This document shows positions 28,985 to 39,072 of a stretch of DNA of 64,000 nucleotides, piece after piece (the first letter of the stretch is position 1; each line of letters begins with the position of its first letter). A program made the position numbers and the translations under genes. Location of the stretch: contig NZ_JAAVJL010000001.1 in NCBI RefSeq assembly GCF_012863495.1, positions 2,600,001-2,664,000 on the forward strand, given 5' to 3'. A model generated the notes under the pieces. That model saw nothing but the letters and a program-made list of their open reading frames with translations. It did not search any database and had not been told where the DNA came from. The stretch comes from Pseudanabaena yagii GIHE-NHR1 (GTDB lineage: Bacteria > Cyanobacteriota > Cyanobacteriia > Pseudanabaenales > Pseudanabaenaceae).

Positions 28985-30088
28985 CTAGCCTAAACGTTGC
29001 CTGAGCCAAAATTGCAAAGTGGGCAAAGCAATCCGATACCCATATTTCGCACCGTAAACTAATCCCTTCTGCTCCAAACTATCGAGCGCTCCTTGCAGAC
29101 TGCCTCCTCGCGAAAGCTGATGTTTTTGAATATATTCACGACTATGGGGACTCACCGTTGGATCGATCGCTAAGCTCTCTAGCACTCGTACCTGTGTCGG
29201 TGGCAAGAGCATAATCAAGGATTCAAAGGTAGGGGCAAGGTCTTCAATGAGTACCAACATATTTTGATGCACATGGTAGGGCTGAATCAGAAAATCCGCA
29301 TTAGTTGGTGCATCGGCTTGGGTGAGGTAATCAAGCCAAATTCTTCTGATTAAGGCGATCGCATCACTCAGATTCCCTTGAATATATTCGGTAAATAGCT
29401 GTAGTGAAGTAGTGCAGGGATCGAACCTTAATCCCTTTGCCTGCATCGTTGGTTCTAGCCATTCACAAAGCTCATCCGTACTCATCGGTGACAGCTCCAC
29501 CACATGAATACTGAGCTTATGCATCCAAGGCTCAGGAACCGTGGCTATCAGCACATAACTCACACGGCTTTGTAGTTGAATTTCCCGGCGCAAATATTCT
29601 TCCCATTCACCTTTGCGATCCCATGAGCGAATATGGGTGAAATTATGCAGCACGATCGCTACCCGACAATCAAGCCACTCTGCCATCTGTTGCGGAATAC
29701 TCAGTAAATTTTGAAATAAATTCCAAATTCCTGCGGTTGTAAGTTTCCAAACCATCTTTGGTTTAGCCTGTTCCTCAGTTTCAAAGGTCACAGGCTGTTC
29801 CCTGAGTAATTTCTGGAGCATCAGCAATTCTTCAGGTAGGTTAAAGGCATTGAGTAAACCTTCAGCTAGCAATTTCAAAAAGCGATCGCCATCGGTTGCC
29901 CGTAAACAATCTAAAGTAATTACCCTTGCACCTACATTTTTGGCAGCCCATTTGACGAGAGTTCTGCGTCCACTACCTGCCACACCTGCAATCAGCAAAT
30001 CGCCATCTGCTAGCAAAATTTTACTAATCTGTTCTAATTCTGTTTGTCTGCCTACCAGTCTCTGGGGCAAAAAAGGATTGTTACTCAT
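28985..30088 (-). CDS. AAA/STAND-like ATPase of unknown function
   Basis: A 367-residue protein beginning PFLPQRLVGRQTELEQI, the entry of ORC/Cdc6 or STAND-type P-loop ATPases, with a Walker A of the form AGVAGSGRRT near residue 35 and a probable Walker B around VAIVLHNF. The C-terminal part contains a winged-helix-like region (LPPTQVRVLESLA...LQGALDSLEQKGLVYG), suggesting DNA or partner binding. The Walker A has Arg in the usual Lys position (GSGRRT), so ATP hydrolysis may be impaired. It is the first gene of a two-gene unit with mutL, so a repair-related role is possible but unproven. Confidence 0.65.
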   Translation of the reverse strand: MSNNPFLPQRLVGRQTELEQISKILLADGDLLIAGVAGSGRRTLVKWAAKNVGARVITLDCLRATDGDRFLKLLAEGLLNAFNLPEELLMLQKLLREQPVTFETEEQAKPKMVWKLTTAGIWNLFQNLLSIPQQMAEWLDCRVAIVLHNFTHIRSWDRKGEWEEYLRREIQLQSRVSYVLIATVPEPWMHKLSIHVVELSPMSTDELCEWLEPTMQAKGLRFDPCTTSLQLFTEYIQGNLSDAIALIRRIWLDYLTQADAPTNADFLIQPYHVHQNMLVLIEDLAPTFESLIMLLPPTQVRVLESLAIDPTVSPHSREYIQKHQLSRGGSLQGALDSLEQKGLVYGAKYGYRIALPTLQFWLRQRLG

Positions 30089-30132
30089 GGGCTAATTGTA
30101 TAGCAACCAGAGTAGGACTATAGCAATGCAGA

Positions 30133-30165
30133 GCCAAGAGATGAGTGGCAGCGCACTCATCTCTT
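30133..30165. repeat. Hairpin upstream of the cation ATPase
   Basis: The arms CCAAGAGATGAGTG and CACTCATCTCTTGG lie between the divergent AAA ATPase and P-type ATPase genes. There is no T-tract, so it is probably regulatory or a dispersed repeat. Confidence 0.6.
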
Positions 30166-30248
30166 GGGTTATCACGATTAGTCAACTTTTAAACCAGTCA
30201 GTACTATTTTTTAGTACTATGTTCATAACCGTTTATCCGTAAATATCT

Positions 30249-33032
30249 ATGGCAATAGAGACACCCGCTCCTGTCGCTGCTCCTGCCTATTGGCATACCC
30301 TTGGGGTTGATGAAGCGCTTAATAAACTACAAAGTGATCCCGAACAAGGGATCACTAGTAAAGAAGTTGCAGTCAGAATTGAACGCTATGGCACAAATGA
30401 ACTAACCGAAAAAGCTGGGCGATCGCCTCTGCAAATTTTCATTGATCAGTTTACAAACATCATGTTACTGATGCTCATGGCAGTTGCTGTGGTCTCAGCC
30501 GTCCTCGATATTCAAGCCAAAGAATTTCCGAAGGATGCAGTCGCCATTTCTTCCATTGTTGTGCTCAATGGCATTTTGGGCTATATGCAGGAGATGAATG
30601 CTGAGAAAGCACTGGCTGCTCTCAAGCGTCTTTCTTCGCCAAAAGTCAGGGTCATTCGCAATGGCGAAATCCTAGAAATTAGTGGCAAAGAGCTAGTTCC
30701 GGGGGACATCATGCTACTAGAGGCAGGTGTCCAAGTTGCGGCTGATGGGAGACTGCTCGAAGAACAAAATCTCCAAGTACGCGAATCAGCTCTTACAGGT
30801 GAAGCAGAGGCTGTAAATAAGGAAGCCCATTTAATTTTGGAAGCAGATGCTAGTTTAGGCGATCGCTTAAACTGCGTTTATCAAGGCACTGAAGTAGTAC
30901 AGGGACGCGCCAAGGTCTTAGTTACCAAGACAGGGATGCAGACCGAATTAGGCAAAATCGCCTCCCTCATTCAAGATGTAGAAACTGAAGACACTCCTCT
31001 ACAACAAAGGATGTCGCAATTGGGGAATGTCTTGGTTACGGGTTCCTTAATCTTGGTAGCCATAGTTGTAGGAATCGGTTTACTTAACAAAGGTAACTTT
31101 GGCGATCTGCTCAAAACCTCTCTCAGTATGGCAGTGGCTGTCGTGCCTGAAGGTTTGCCTGCAGTAGTTACAGTTACTCTCGCCTTAGGTACTCAACGCA
31201 TGGTCAGGAGAAATGCCCTGATCCGACGCTTGCCTGCGGTTGAGACCCTTGGCTCCGTCACCACCATTTGTTCTGATAAAACGGGAACTCTCACCCAGAA
31301 TAAAATGGTGGTACAGGGTATCCGTACAGGACAGCATTCTCTCCAAGTCTCAGGTGATGGATATGTGCCAACTGGTGAATTTACGATACTAGGAAACCCT
31401 CCAGAGGATTCACATCTAACCGTTAACAATATTCCTGAAGTTCAGCAGTTATTAATGGCTTGCGTCTTCTGTAATGATTCAATTCTGCAACAAAAAGATG
31501 GTGAATGGATTATCATCGGCGACCCTACCGAAGGTGCATTGCTAGTACTGGCTAGTAAAGGTGGATGTGATTTCTCAGAATGGCAGCATCGGATGCCCCG
31601 TGTATTTGAAGTTCCCTTCTCCTCTGAGCGCAAGCGCATGAGTGTATTGGTGCAGGGTGAACATGGCGGCAATGTGCTTTTTTGCAAAGGCTCTCCAGAA
31701 TTAACCTTAGAATGTTGTACCCATATTCAAATTGGCGATCAGATTCATGCGATCGCTGATTTTCAACGTCAACATGTACTTGCTCAAAATAATGAGCTTG
31801 CTAGTCGTGGGTTGCGCGTCCTCGGTTTTGCCTATCGCACTTTACCCGAATTACCCGCAGGTGGCATTACCGAAAAAGATGAAAGTAATTTAGTCTGGGT
31901 GGGATTAGTAGGAATGCTTGATGCCCCACGTCCAGAAGTTCGTGAAGCTGTGAAGCGCTGCCGTGAAGCTGGGATTCGTCCTGTCATGATTACGGGCGAT
32001 CATCAACTCACTGCTAAAGCGATCGCTGAAGATTTGGGTATTGCTTTTAAAGGCGATCAAGTGATCACTGGCAAAGAACTAGAACTAATGAGTCAATCTG
32101 AGCTAGAGCAGCAGGTTAATCAGGTCAGCGTCTATGCCCGTGTCTCTCCTGAGCATAAATTGCGGATTGTCCAAGCCTTACAAAAGCAGCATAATTTTGT
32201 TGCCATGACGGGAGATGGAGTCAATGATGCTCCTGCTCTTAAACAAGCTGATATCGGAATTGCTATGGGCATTACAGGTACGGACGTATCTAAAGAAGCC
32301 AGTGACATGATCCTCTTGGATGACAACTTCGCCACGATTGTCGCCGCTACTGAAGAAGGACGTGTCGTTTATACGAATATTAGGCGCTTTATCAAATATA
32401 TTCTTGGCAGTAATATTGGTGAAGTAATTACGATTGCGATCGCGCCAATTCTAAATTTCTCGGTTCCCTTAATTCCTCTGCAAATTTTGTGGATGAATTT
32501 AGTAACTGACGGTTTACCTGCGCTTGCTCTCGCAGTTGAACCCGCCGAACCAAATGTCATGAAACGTCCACCTGTTGATCCCCGTGAAAACATTTTTGCC
32601 AGAGGCATGGGATCATATATGGTGAGAATTGGGATTGTCCTAGCGATTATCACAATTTCCCTAATGGTCTGGGCGCATGGCTATACCACCACCCATTTTG
32701 ACAATGTTTACTCGGCTAACCGATGGGAAACAATGGTATTTACAACCCTTTGTATTGCCCAAATGGGACATGCGATCGCCATTCGCTCCAATACCCAACT
32801 CACGATAGAGCTTAATCCCATGACCAATCCCTATGTATGGGGATCTGTGATTATGACTACAGTTTTGCAATTGGTACTAATCTATGTAGAACCATTCCGT
32901 ATTTTCTTTGGTACATATCTCATCACCTCAACCGAATTAGCAGTTTGCTTCGGTTTTAGTGCCCTAATGTTTGTTTGGATAGAATTGGAGAAATTGGCAA
33001 TTCGTTGGTGGCTGTGGCAACGTCAATCCTGA
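30249..33032 (+). CDS. pacL: Cation-transporting P-type ATPase (PacL/SERCA-like)
   Basis: A 927-residue P2-type pump, probably exporting Ca2+. Domains: cation ATPase N-terminus ([15 protein letters not shown]), paired membrane helices, actuator domain with LTGEAEAV, phosphorylation motif CSDKTGTLT (Asp343), nucleotide-binding domain with KGSPE, and hinge [13 protein letters not shown]. Helix 4 carries VVPEGLPA, the ion-binding PEGL motif of Ca2+/SERCA and Na+/K+ types. The C-terminal six helices are complete. Ion specificity is inferred from PEGL and overall similarity to PacL. Confidence 0.92.
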   Translation: MAIETPAPVAAPAYWHTLGVDEALNKLQSDPEQGITSKEVAVRIERYGTNELTEKAGRSPLQIFIDQFTNIMLLMLMAVAVVSAVLDIQAKEFPKDAVAISSIVVLNGILGYMQEMNAEKALAALKRLSSPKVRVIRNGEILEISGKELVPGDIMLLEAGVQVAADGRLLEEQNLQVRESALTGEAEAVNKEAHLILEADASLGDRLNCVYQGTEVVQGRAKVLVTKTGMQTELGKIASLIQDVETEDTPLQQRMSQLGNVLVTGSLILVAIVVGIGLLNKGNFGDLLKTSLSMAVAVVPEGLPAVVTVTLALGTQRMVRRNALIRRLPAVETLGSVTTICSDKTGTLTQNKMVVQGIRTGQHSLQVSGDGYVPTGEFTILGNPPEDSHLTVNNIPEVQQLLMACVFCNDSILQQKDGEWIIIGDPTEGALLVLASKGGCDFSEWQHRMPRVFEVPFSSERKRMSVLVQGEHGGNVLFCKGSPELTLECCTHIQIGDQIHAIADFQRQHVLAQNNELASRGLRVLGFAYRTLPELPAGGITEKDESNLVWVGLVGMLDAPRPEVREAVKRCREAGIRPVMITGDHQLTAKAIAEDLGIAFKGDQVITGKELELMSQSELEQQVNQVSVYARVSPEHKLRIVQALQKQHNFVAMTGDGVNDAPALKQADIGIAMGITGTDVSKEASDMILLDDNFATIVAATEEGRVVYTNIRRFIKYILGSNIGEVITIAIAPILNFSVPLIPLQILWMNLVTDGLPALALAVEPAEPNVMKRPPVDPRENIFARGMGSYMVRIGIVLAIITISLMVWAHGYTTTHFDNVYSANRWETMVFTTLCIAQMGHAIAIRSNTQLTIELNPMTNPYVWGSVIMTTVLQLVLIYVEPFRIFFGTYLITSTELAVCFGFSALMFVWIELEKLAIRWWLWQRQS

Positions 33033-33058
33033 CGACAATTCAGAGACTATTCAGAATA

Positions 33059-33101
33059 GTATGCTAGGCTACAAATTTGGATATCGATTCAAGTGTATTA
33101 A
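33059..33101 (+). promoter_or_regulatory. NtcA-activated promoter of glnB
   Basis: A perfect GTA-N8-TAC NtcA box (33059-33072) is followed after 23 bases by TATTAA (33096-33101) as the -10. That is the class II NtcA layout, with the box centred near -41.5, about 50 bases upstream of the glnB ribosome site. Confidence 0.85.
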
Positions 33102-33467
<366 letters not shown>

Positions 33468-33479
33468 ATCTATGCTTGT

Positions 33480-33517
33480 ACAAAGAGAGGCGGTGCTTAG
33501 CACCGCCTCTCTTTGTG
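33480..33517 (+). terminator. Terminator after glnB
   Basis: A perfect hairpin ACAAAGAGAGGCGGTGC-TTA-complement begins shortly after the stop codon. Confidence 0.8.
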
Positions 33518-33538
33518 TATACTTCGCAATATCCACTT

Positions 33539-33733
33539 TTAGGAAACCGTTAAAATCGCTTCTAATATTTGGGCAATGATTGCACCCAAAATAGCTACCG
33601 TTAAATATTTGCCAATCATTGGATTTTTACCAAGAGAATCATCTTTTTTACAGCCCGTTAAGAACAGTGACCACGCTTGAGTCGCATTGATAGATTGAAA
33701 TTTATTGAAATTGGTTGTGAAGATTAAACGCAT
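33539..33733 (-). CDS. Small hypothetical membrane protein
   Basis: A 64-residue frame with an N-terminal polar part (containing TNFNKFQSI), a central GCKKDDSLGKNP loop and a C-terminal hydrophobic helix (YLTVAILGAIIAQILEAIL) that could span the membrane. The ATG has AGGTAAC 5 bases upstream. The helix and ribosome site support expression, but I recognise no family. It lies between two hairpins and could be a chance frame. Confidence 0.4.
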   Translation of the reverse strand: MRLIFTTNFNKFQSINATQAWSLFLTGCKKDDSLGKNPMIGKYLTVAILGAIIAQILEAILTVS

Positions 33734-33804
33734 GGATGTTACCTAACTCTACGCATAGCGCTGTAGGCTGAATATATCATGAAACTCGTAATAAAAGTTA
33801 ATAT

Positions 33805-33839
33805 AAATAAAATGATGTGCATCGCACATCATTTTATTT
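33805..33839 (-). terminator. Terminator of the molybdoenzyme operon
   Basis: A 16-bp perfect stem AAATAAAATGATGTGC with loop ATC lies immediately downstream of the leftward gene ending at 33853, with A/T-rich outer arms. Confidence 0.75.
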
Positions 33840-33852
33840 GGTGTATTTGTGT

Positions 33853-34599
33853 TTACAAGCCTGCATACCATTCATAGCCCAAATCTTCCCAATAGCCACG
33901 TTTTTCGCCTAGCTCACTCGTAAGCTGGATTCGCGTTACCCATTTACTGAGCTTATAGCCAAGCTTTACGGGAGAAGCCAGACGTAACGGTGCACCATTT
34001 TCGGGTGCTAGGGGCTGTCCATTTTTTTGATATGCCATCAAGGTTTGAGGATGTAGTACTGAGTCAAGATCCCAACTTTCGTAGTAGCCATCTGCCGAAT
34101 AAAAATAGACATATTTCGATTGGGGCAATGGCTTCGCGATCGCTAAGAGATCTCGCAACCTTACGCCACCCCACTGCACGATCGCTGCCCATCCTTCGAC
34201 ACATACATGGCGAATCACCATTGAGGTCAATGGCAATTTCTGCAAATCGCTCATACTCAAGCTAAGCGGATTATTGACTTCACCATCAATAATGAGCCGA
34301 TAAGCATCAGAATTAATTGTTGGCGTACCCCGAAAACTATTAACAATTAACTTATCTGGCTCGATCGCTGTAATAGGAAACTCTGGTATTGGTTGCTGTG
34401 GCTGAAAGATTAATGACTCAACCTGTTGATTGAGTGGCTCTGATATTCCGCCCACGACACCTTCTGCGAGGCTGCCAAATCCAATGGTGAGTAAACCCGC
34501 ACCTGCTAAATTCAAAAAGCGGCGACGAGGGATAGTGTCAGTACCATCATCAATCTCTAATTCGGTGTTAGGGGATTTTTGTTCAGGTTCTTGGGTCAT
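33853..34599 (-). CDS. Sulfite oxidase-fold molybdopterin oxidoreductase, Tat-exported
   Basis: A 248-residue protein of the sulfite oxidase/MsrP superfamily. A twin-arginine signal is visible near residue 25 (RRRFLNLAGAGLLTIGFG). The molybdopterin domain contains RHVCVEGWAAIVQWGGV, with the cysteine that ligates Mo, and ENGAPLRLASPVKLGYKLSKWV. Its start overlaps the stop of the upstream cytochrome b gene by one base (TAATG), so the two are translationally coupled, like MsrP/MsrQ-type catalytic and haem subunits. The substrate is unknown; methionine sulfoxide reductase or sulfite oxidase are candidates. Confidence 0.85.
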   Translation of the reverse strand: MTQEPEQKSPNTELEIDDGTDTIPRRRFLNLAGAGLLTIGFGSLAEGVVGGISEPLNQQVESLIFQPQQPIPEFPITAIEPDKLIVNSFRGTPTINSDAYRLIIDGEVNNPLSLSMSDLQKLPLTSMVIRHVCVEGWAAIVQWGGVRLRDLLAIAKPLPQSKYVYFYSADGYYESWDLDSVLHPQTLMAYQKNGQPLAPENGAPLRLASPVKLGYKLSKWVTRIQLTSELGEKRGYWEDLGYEWYAGL

Positions 34600-35189
34600 T
34601 AGTTATTCCTCCAAAACATCGAATCCAATAAGCGATCTCCACCGACCTTGCGCCCCAACTGTGAATGCAGGAATCCTAAAATCAATGTGCTAGGCACTGC
34701 CATAAAGTGTGTAATTCGCAAAGCGTCCCACCCACCAAAACTATCAACAATCCAATAAAACTGAGCAGGCTTATACATGCCCACACCCGTAAAGATCGAC
34801 AGCAATAAAATGGGGATGAGCAAGGTATAAACCACCCGATGCCAAGCATAGTTTTTGCGTTTGACATTTTGACTAACCAGTAGCGCCTTGACATCTTTGC
34901 CACTGACATAGCGATGTTGCCAACGGCGCGTCAGCAAAATATAAATGCCATACCACAATAAATTCAGCACAAAGATCCACATCATTGCAAAATGCCAATG
35001 TCTACCCCCTGCAAGCCATCCCCCTAATCCAAAAATAGGTGGCATGTGAAGACCACTCCGCCCACCAAAGACAGGATTGGCATTGTAAATCTGTAAACCG
35101 CTAGTCATCATCAGAAACAAACTCACTAAACTTACCCAATGAAAGACTTTGGTAGGTAAGGCTTGCTTTGGCATAACAGGCGATCGCAT
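34599..35189 (-). CDS. Cytochrome b561-like membrane subunit
   Basis: A 196-residue integral membrane protein with four predicted helices and histidines in suitable places for two b haems (KVFHWVSL in helix 1, HFAMMWIF in helix 2, AWHRVVYTLL in helix 3, RITHFMAV in helix 4). It belongs to the formate dehydrogenase gamma/Ni-Fe hydrogenase cytochrome b group. As the first gene of a coupled pair it is the probable electron donor or membrane anchor of the Tat-exported molybdoenzyme. Confidence 0.82.
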   Translation of the reverse strand: MRSPVMPKQALPTKVFHWVSLVSLFLMMTSGLQIYNANPVFGGRSGLHMPPIFGLGGWLAGGRHWHFAMMWIFVLNLLWYGIYILLTRRWQHRYVSGKDVKALLVSQNVKRKNYAWHRVVYTLLIPILLLSIFTGVGMYKPAQFYWIVDSFGGWDALRITHFMAVPSTLILGFLHSQLGRKVGGDRLLDSMFWRNN

Positions 35190-35224
35190 AGATATTCCTT
35201 GCTACTTTAATAAATCCATAAAAC

Positions 35225-35255
35225 ATGAAAAAGGGCGCGAAGCGCCCTTTTTCAT
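35225..35255 (-). terminator. Terminator of the lipoprotein gene
   Basis: A perfect 14-bp hairpin, ATGAAAAAGGGCGC-GAA-GCGCCCTTTTTCAT, lies just downstream of the leftward gene ending at 35281. Confidence 0.8.
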
Positions 35256-35280
35256 TTAATTTCACTAAATGAACTAAAAA

Positions 35281-35682
35281 CTATTGAGGCTTTTTGGTAG
35301 CGTCAGCAGGCTTAGCATCGGTCTTGGTAGCATCAGCAGGCTTAGCGTCAGACTTGGTAGCATCAGCAGGCTTAGCATCGGTCTTGGTAGCGTCAGTCTT
35401 AGTTGCATCAGCCTTATCCTTATCAGCAGCAGGCTTAGCATCGGTCTTGGTAGCATCAGCAGGCTTAGCATCCTTAGCATCGGTCTTGGTAGCATCAGCA
35501 GGCTTAGCATCCTTAGCCTTGTCCTTGGTAGCATCAGCAGCAGGAGTTGTTGCTGCGGGCTTTGCAGTAGGAGCAGATGTAGCTGCTGGGGTAGAGGTAG
35601 GAGCAGGAGTTTCAGAAGCACAAGAAACTAGACCAGCAGATAAGCCAAGGCTTGCAACGATCAAAAGAGCTTTCAAATTCAT
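35281..35682 (-). CDS. Low-complexity Ala/Lys/Asp/Thr-rich lipoprotein
   Basis: A 133-residue protein. Residues 1-21 form a lipoprotein signal (KALLIVASLGLSAGLVSC) with lipobox LVSC, so lipidation at Cys21 is expected. A Pro/Thr/Ala linker follows, then about 85 residues built from degenerate copies of KPADATKTDA with regularly spaced Lys and Asp. No folded domain is visible. The tail is probably extended or weakly helical and could cross the periplasm, but its function is unknown. The repetitive DNA also leaves long open frames on both strands, which are artefacts. Confidence 0.75.
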   Translation of the reverse strand: MNLKALLIVASLGLSAGLVSCASETPAPTSTPAATSAPTAKPAATTPAADATKDKAKDAKPADATKTDAKDAKPADATKTDAKPAADKDKADATKTDATKTDAKPADATKSDAKPADATKTDAKPADATKKPQ

Positions 35683-35891
35683 AGTCGTAATTTTTTCTGT
35701 TTAGTAATGTATCTAACTAGTGTTTGATGTCAGTAATTATATGTAGTTTTTGTGGAGGAGCCTGCGTATAATTACTCACGATAATATTCTATGTTAAATA
35801 ATTGTTAATTAACAGCTTAATTTTTGTAAATTTGTAATCTGTATAGCCGTATTAAGTCGTAAATCATGCAGATGCCTGATTGGGTAAGGGA

Positions 35892-37052
35892 ATGATTGAA
35901 AATCAACTTATAAGAATTATTGAACTGATCGGGTATGGCGATTGCCTATCTGAGCAGGATGAAAATTTACTCAAACAAGATTTACTGGCAACCAATAATC
36001 GCCTGCAATTCTTAGACAGCAAAGATTTGTGTGCTTTAGAGGTGGGTGAAATTGACGCGATTATTCACCAGCGATCGTATCTATTACAGCTAGCTTGCTC
36101 AGAAATTTCACAAGTTATCACAAAGCAAAATATCCAATTAGATCATCCTTCAGATGTATTTACTCTTTTGTGGTATTACTGGATTCCTCTTGCTCAAAAA
36201 CTTGCCGATCAACAACAAAAATTAGGTAGACCATTGATTCAAGGTTTACTGGGGGGGCAAGGGACAGGTAAAACAACCTTAGGAATAATCTTAAATATTT
36301 TGTTAAAGCATCTCGGCAAAACTTTTTTAAGCATTTCCCTTGATGATTTATACAAAACCTATGCCGATCGCCAAAAGTTACGAGAGCGTCGTCCCGATCT
36401 AATTTGGCGTGGTCCCCCTAATACCCATGATGTGGATCTAGGGCTTCAGGTTTTGCAACAATTACGCGATCGTAATCCAGAGCAGCTTCAACCAATCGCG
36501 ATCCCCCGTTTTGACAAGTCTTTGCACAATGGTGCAGGCGATCGCATTGATCCTGAAATTTCCTATGGTGCAGATATTGTCTTATTTGAAGGCTGGTTTG
36601 TGGGGATACGCCCCCTGCCAATTTCAGCATTTCGCAACTTTATCCCCCCCATCTTGTCGGAAAGCGATCGCGAATTTGCCCTTGAATGCAACGCCAACCT
36701 ATATAACTACCTGCCCCTTTGGGATTATCTCGACAGCTTAATTGTGCTTGTCCCTGAAGACTACCAATACAGCTTGCAATGGCGACTAGAAGCCGAACAT
36801 AAATTAATTGCATCTGGAAAAACAGGCATGAGCGATCGCGAAATCACCCAATTTGTCGAATATTTCTGGAAAGCGCTACATCCTGAACTGTTTTTGCCCC
36901 GACTGCTGGGAACCCATGCAACAAGCGATCCCCTTTTAGGTGATCCAATAAATCCGATCAATAGTGATCATATAAATAGAGCCTATCCAACCGTTGATTT
37001 AGCGATCGAAATATCGCGATCGCACCTACCAAAACGCATTTATCGCCCCTAA
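35892..37052 (+). CDS. glyK: D-glycerate 3-kinase
   Basis: A P-loop kinase of 386 residues that phosphorylates glycerate to 3-phosphoglycerate, the last step of photorespiration. The P-loop GGQGTGKTT lies near 120. SISLDDLYKTYADRQ, WRGPPNTHDVDLG and IPRFDKSLHNGAGDR follow, all typical of the plant/cyanobacterial GLYK family. An N-terminal helical extension of about 110 residues is normal for cyanobacterial forms. I prefer the ATG at 35892, after TAAGGGA, over a TTG at 35880. No operon partners. Confidence 0.92.
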   Translation: MIENQLIRIIELIGYGDCLSEQDENLLKQDLLATNNRLQFLDSKDLCALEVGEIDAIIHQRSYLLQLACSEISQVITKQNIQLDHPSDVFTLLWYYWIPLAQKLADQQQKLGRPLIQGLLGGQGTGKTTLGIILNILLKHLGKTFLSISLDDLYKTYADRQKLRERRPDLIWRGPPNTHDVDLGLQVLQQLRDRNPEQLQPIAIPRFDKSLHNGAGDRIDPEISYGADIVLFEGWFVGIRPLPISAFRNFIPPILSESDREFALECNANLYNYLPLWDYLDSLIVLVPEDYQYSLQWRLEAEHKLIASGKTGMSDREITQFVEYFWKALHPELFLPRLLGTHATSDPLLGDPINPINSDHINRAYPTVDLAIEISRSHLPKRIYRP

Positions 37053-37305
37053 ATCCAATATTGATGCAGCGCAAATTGGAATTTTGCTGATTTTTAATAT
37101 AGTGATCGAGCAATCAATCGGAAGGAATAGTTTATTATTGTGTTACGAATAAAATAACCAAACTGACTTCACCTTCCTGATCGAGGTATTTGCTTAAATT
37201 ACTTTTAAGTATTTGAGTAATCGCCTAAGTCAGGATCAATTATCATAAATTAAAATTAAGAATCGTTAAGATCTTATTCACTACATAGATTAAGGAACAT
37301 TTGCA

Positions 37306-38835
37306 ATGGGATTACCCTGGTATCGAGTGCATACAGTTCTCCTGAACGATCCAGGAAGACTGATTGCCACGCACCTGATGCACACTGCTCTTGTAGCAGG
37401 GTGGGCAGGCTCGATGGCACTTTACGAGCTAGCAATTTTTGACCCCAGTGACCCCGTCCTCAACCCCATGTGGCGGCAAGGTATGTTTGTCATGCCTTTC
37501 ATGGCTCGTATTGGTATTACCAATTCTTGGGGCGGCTGGACAATCACAGGTGGCTCAACGGCTGACCCCGGCTTCTGGTCTTTTGAAGGTGTTGCACTTG
37601 CACACATCGTCCTCTCTGGTTTACTCTTCCTAGCTGCTATTTGGCATTGGGTAAACTGGGATCTCGAACTATTCAGAGATCCTCGCACAGGTGAGCCTGC
37701 TTTGGACTTGCCTAAAATGTTCGGTATTCACCTCTTCTTGTCTGGTTTACTCTGCTTTGGCTTCGGTGCATTTCACGTAACAGGGCTATTTGGTCCTGGA
37801 ATCTGGGTATCCGATGCCTATGGCTTGAATGGTCATGTTGCTCCCGTTGCTCCTGAATGGGGACCTAATGGATTTAACCCCTTCAATGCTGGTGGTATTG
37901 CTGCTCACCACATTGCCGCTGGTATCGTTGGCATCATTGCGGGTCTATTCCACTTGACCGTCCGTCCACCCGAGCGTCTTTACAAAGCGCTGCGTATGGG
38001 TAACATCGAAACCGTACTATCTAGCAGCATTGCGGCTGTATTCTTTGCCGCATTCGTTGTTGCTGGAACCATGTGGTATGGCTCCGCAGCTACTCCTATC
38101 GAGCTATATGGACCAACCCGCTATCAGTGGGATACTAACGCGTTTCAACAAGAAATCTCTCGCCGCGTCCAAGCTGGTATTAACTCTGGCTTGAGTGAGC
38201 AAGAAGCTTGGTCAACTATTTCTGACAAACTTGCTTTCTATGACTACGTTGGTAACAGCCCTGCTAAAGGTGGTTTGTTCCGCGTTGGTCCAATGAATAA
38301 TGGTGATGGTATTGCCCAAAGCTGGCAAGGACATCCTATTTTCAAGGATAAAGAAGGGCGTGAACTCAGTGTTCGTCGTTTGCCTAACTTCTTTGAAACC
38401 TTCCCTGTAGTTCTCCAAGACCAAGATGGTGTTGTCAGAGCTGACATTCCTTTCCGTCGTGCTGAATCTAAGTACAGCGTTGAGCAAACTGGCGTAACCG
38501 TCTCCTTCGTTGGTGGTCAGTTAAATGGCAAAACCTTCACCGATGCGCCAAGCGTTAAGAAGTATGCTCGTCAAGCCCAGCTAGGCGAAATCTTTGAATT
38601 CGATCAAGAAAAGAATAATTCTGACGGTGTATTCCGTACTAGCCCTCGTGGTTGGTTTACCTTTGGTCATGCAGTATTTGCATTGTTCTTCTTCTTCGGT
38701 CACATTTGGCACGGTGCTCGTACCTTGTTCCGCGATGTGTTTGCTGGTGTTGACCCAGAACTCAGCGAAGAGCAAGTTGAGTGGGGCGCATTCCAAAAAG
38801 TTGGCGACAAATCTACTCGTGTTAAAGAGGCATAA
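37306..38835 (+). CDS. psbB: Photosystem II CP47 chlorophyll protein
   Basis: The core antenna protein of photosystem II, 509 residues, with six transmembrane helices and a large lumenal loop between helices 5 and 6. The start [17 protein letters not shown] and the C-terminal [20 protein letters not shown] are diagnostic. Chlorophyll-binding histidines are spread through the helices. psbT follows after 6 bases, so they form a bicistronic unit, as in other cyanobacteria. The 253 bases upstream are non-coding and carry the promoter, which I could not define. Confidence 0.99.
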   Translation: MGLPWYRVHTVLLNDPGRLIATHLMHTALVAGWAGSMALYELAIFDPSDPVLNPMWRQGMFVMPFMARIGITNSWGGWTITGGSTADPGFWSFEGVALAHIVLSGLLFLAAIWHWVNWDLELFRDPRTGEPALDLPKMFGIHLFLSGLLCFGFGAFHVTGLFGPGIWVSDAYGLNGHVAPVAPEWGPNGFNPFNAGGIAAHHIAAGIVGIIAGLFHLTVRPPERLYKALRMGNIETVLSSSIAAVFFAAFVVAGTMWYGSAATPIELYGPTRYQWDTNAFQQEISRRVQAGINSGLSEQEAWSTISDKLAFYDYVGNSPAKGGLFRVGPMNNGDGIAQSWQGHPIFKDKEGRELSVRRLPNFFETFPVVLQDQDGVVRADIPFRRAESKYSVEQTGVTVSFVGGQLNGKTFTDAPSVKKYARQAQLGEIFEFDQEKNNSDGVFRTSPRGWFTFGHAVFALFFFFGHIWHGARTLFRDVFAGVDPELSEEQVEWGAFQKVGDKSTRVKEA

Positions 38836-38841
38836 GATCCA

Positions 38842-38949
38842 ATGGAAGCTCTAACCTATACTTTTATTTTCGCTTGTTTGATTGGTTTATTCTTCTTTGC
38901 AATCTTCTTCCGCGAACCACCAAAGGTTCCTTCTAAGGATAAGAAGTAA
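38842..38949 (+). CDS. psbT: Photosystem II reaction centre protein T
   Basis: A 35-residue single-span membrane protein at the PSII dimer interface. It starts [19 protein letters not shown] and continues with [10 protein letters not shown], the conserved FREPP end of the helix. It lies 6 bases after psbB and before a strong terminator. The C-terminal tail PSKDKK is slightly longer than in some species. Confidence 0.97.
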   Translation: MEALTYTFIFACLIGLFFFAIFFREPPKVPSKDKK

Positions 38950-38983
38950 ATAAAAAAGCCCGCCTAAGCGGGCTTTTTTATTT
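38948..38983 (+). terminator. Terminator of psbB-psbT
   Basis: AAATAAAAAAGCCCGC and its complement around CTAA, followed by a T-tract, start inside the psbT stop codon. Confidence 0.88.
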
Positions 38984-39072
38984 ACTTCTAAAAAGTTCCG
39001 TTTCCCACCTTTTAGATTTTTATTAGGTAGCACTGTAAGGTAAATTGCTATTAGTCGCCTAAATTAATCTGT

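Noticed and set aside
35300-35560. Regular DNA repeats that might be a CRISPR array
   Set aside because: The repeat units are direct, degenerate, contiguous and in frame with a protein; there are no unique spacers of constant length and no cas genes.
35284-35704. Long open frames on the opposite strand and in another frame of the lipoprotein gene, rich in Ser/Leu/Ala/Val
   Set aside because: They are produced by the repetitive codons of the lipoprotein; they have no ribosome site and no plausible protein features, whereas the minus-strand frame has a perfect signal peptide and lipobox.
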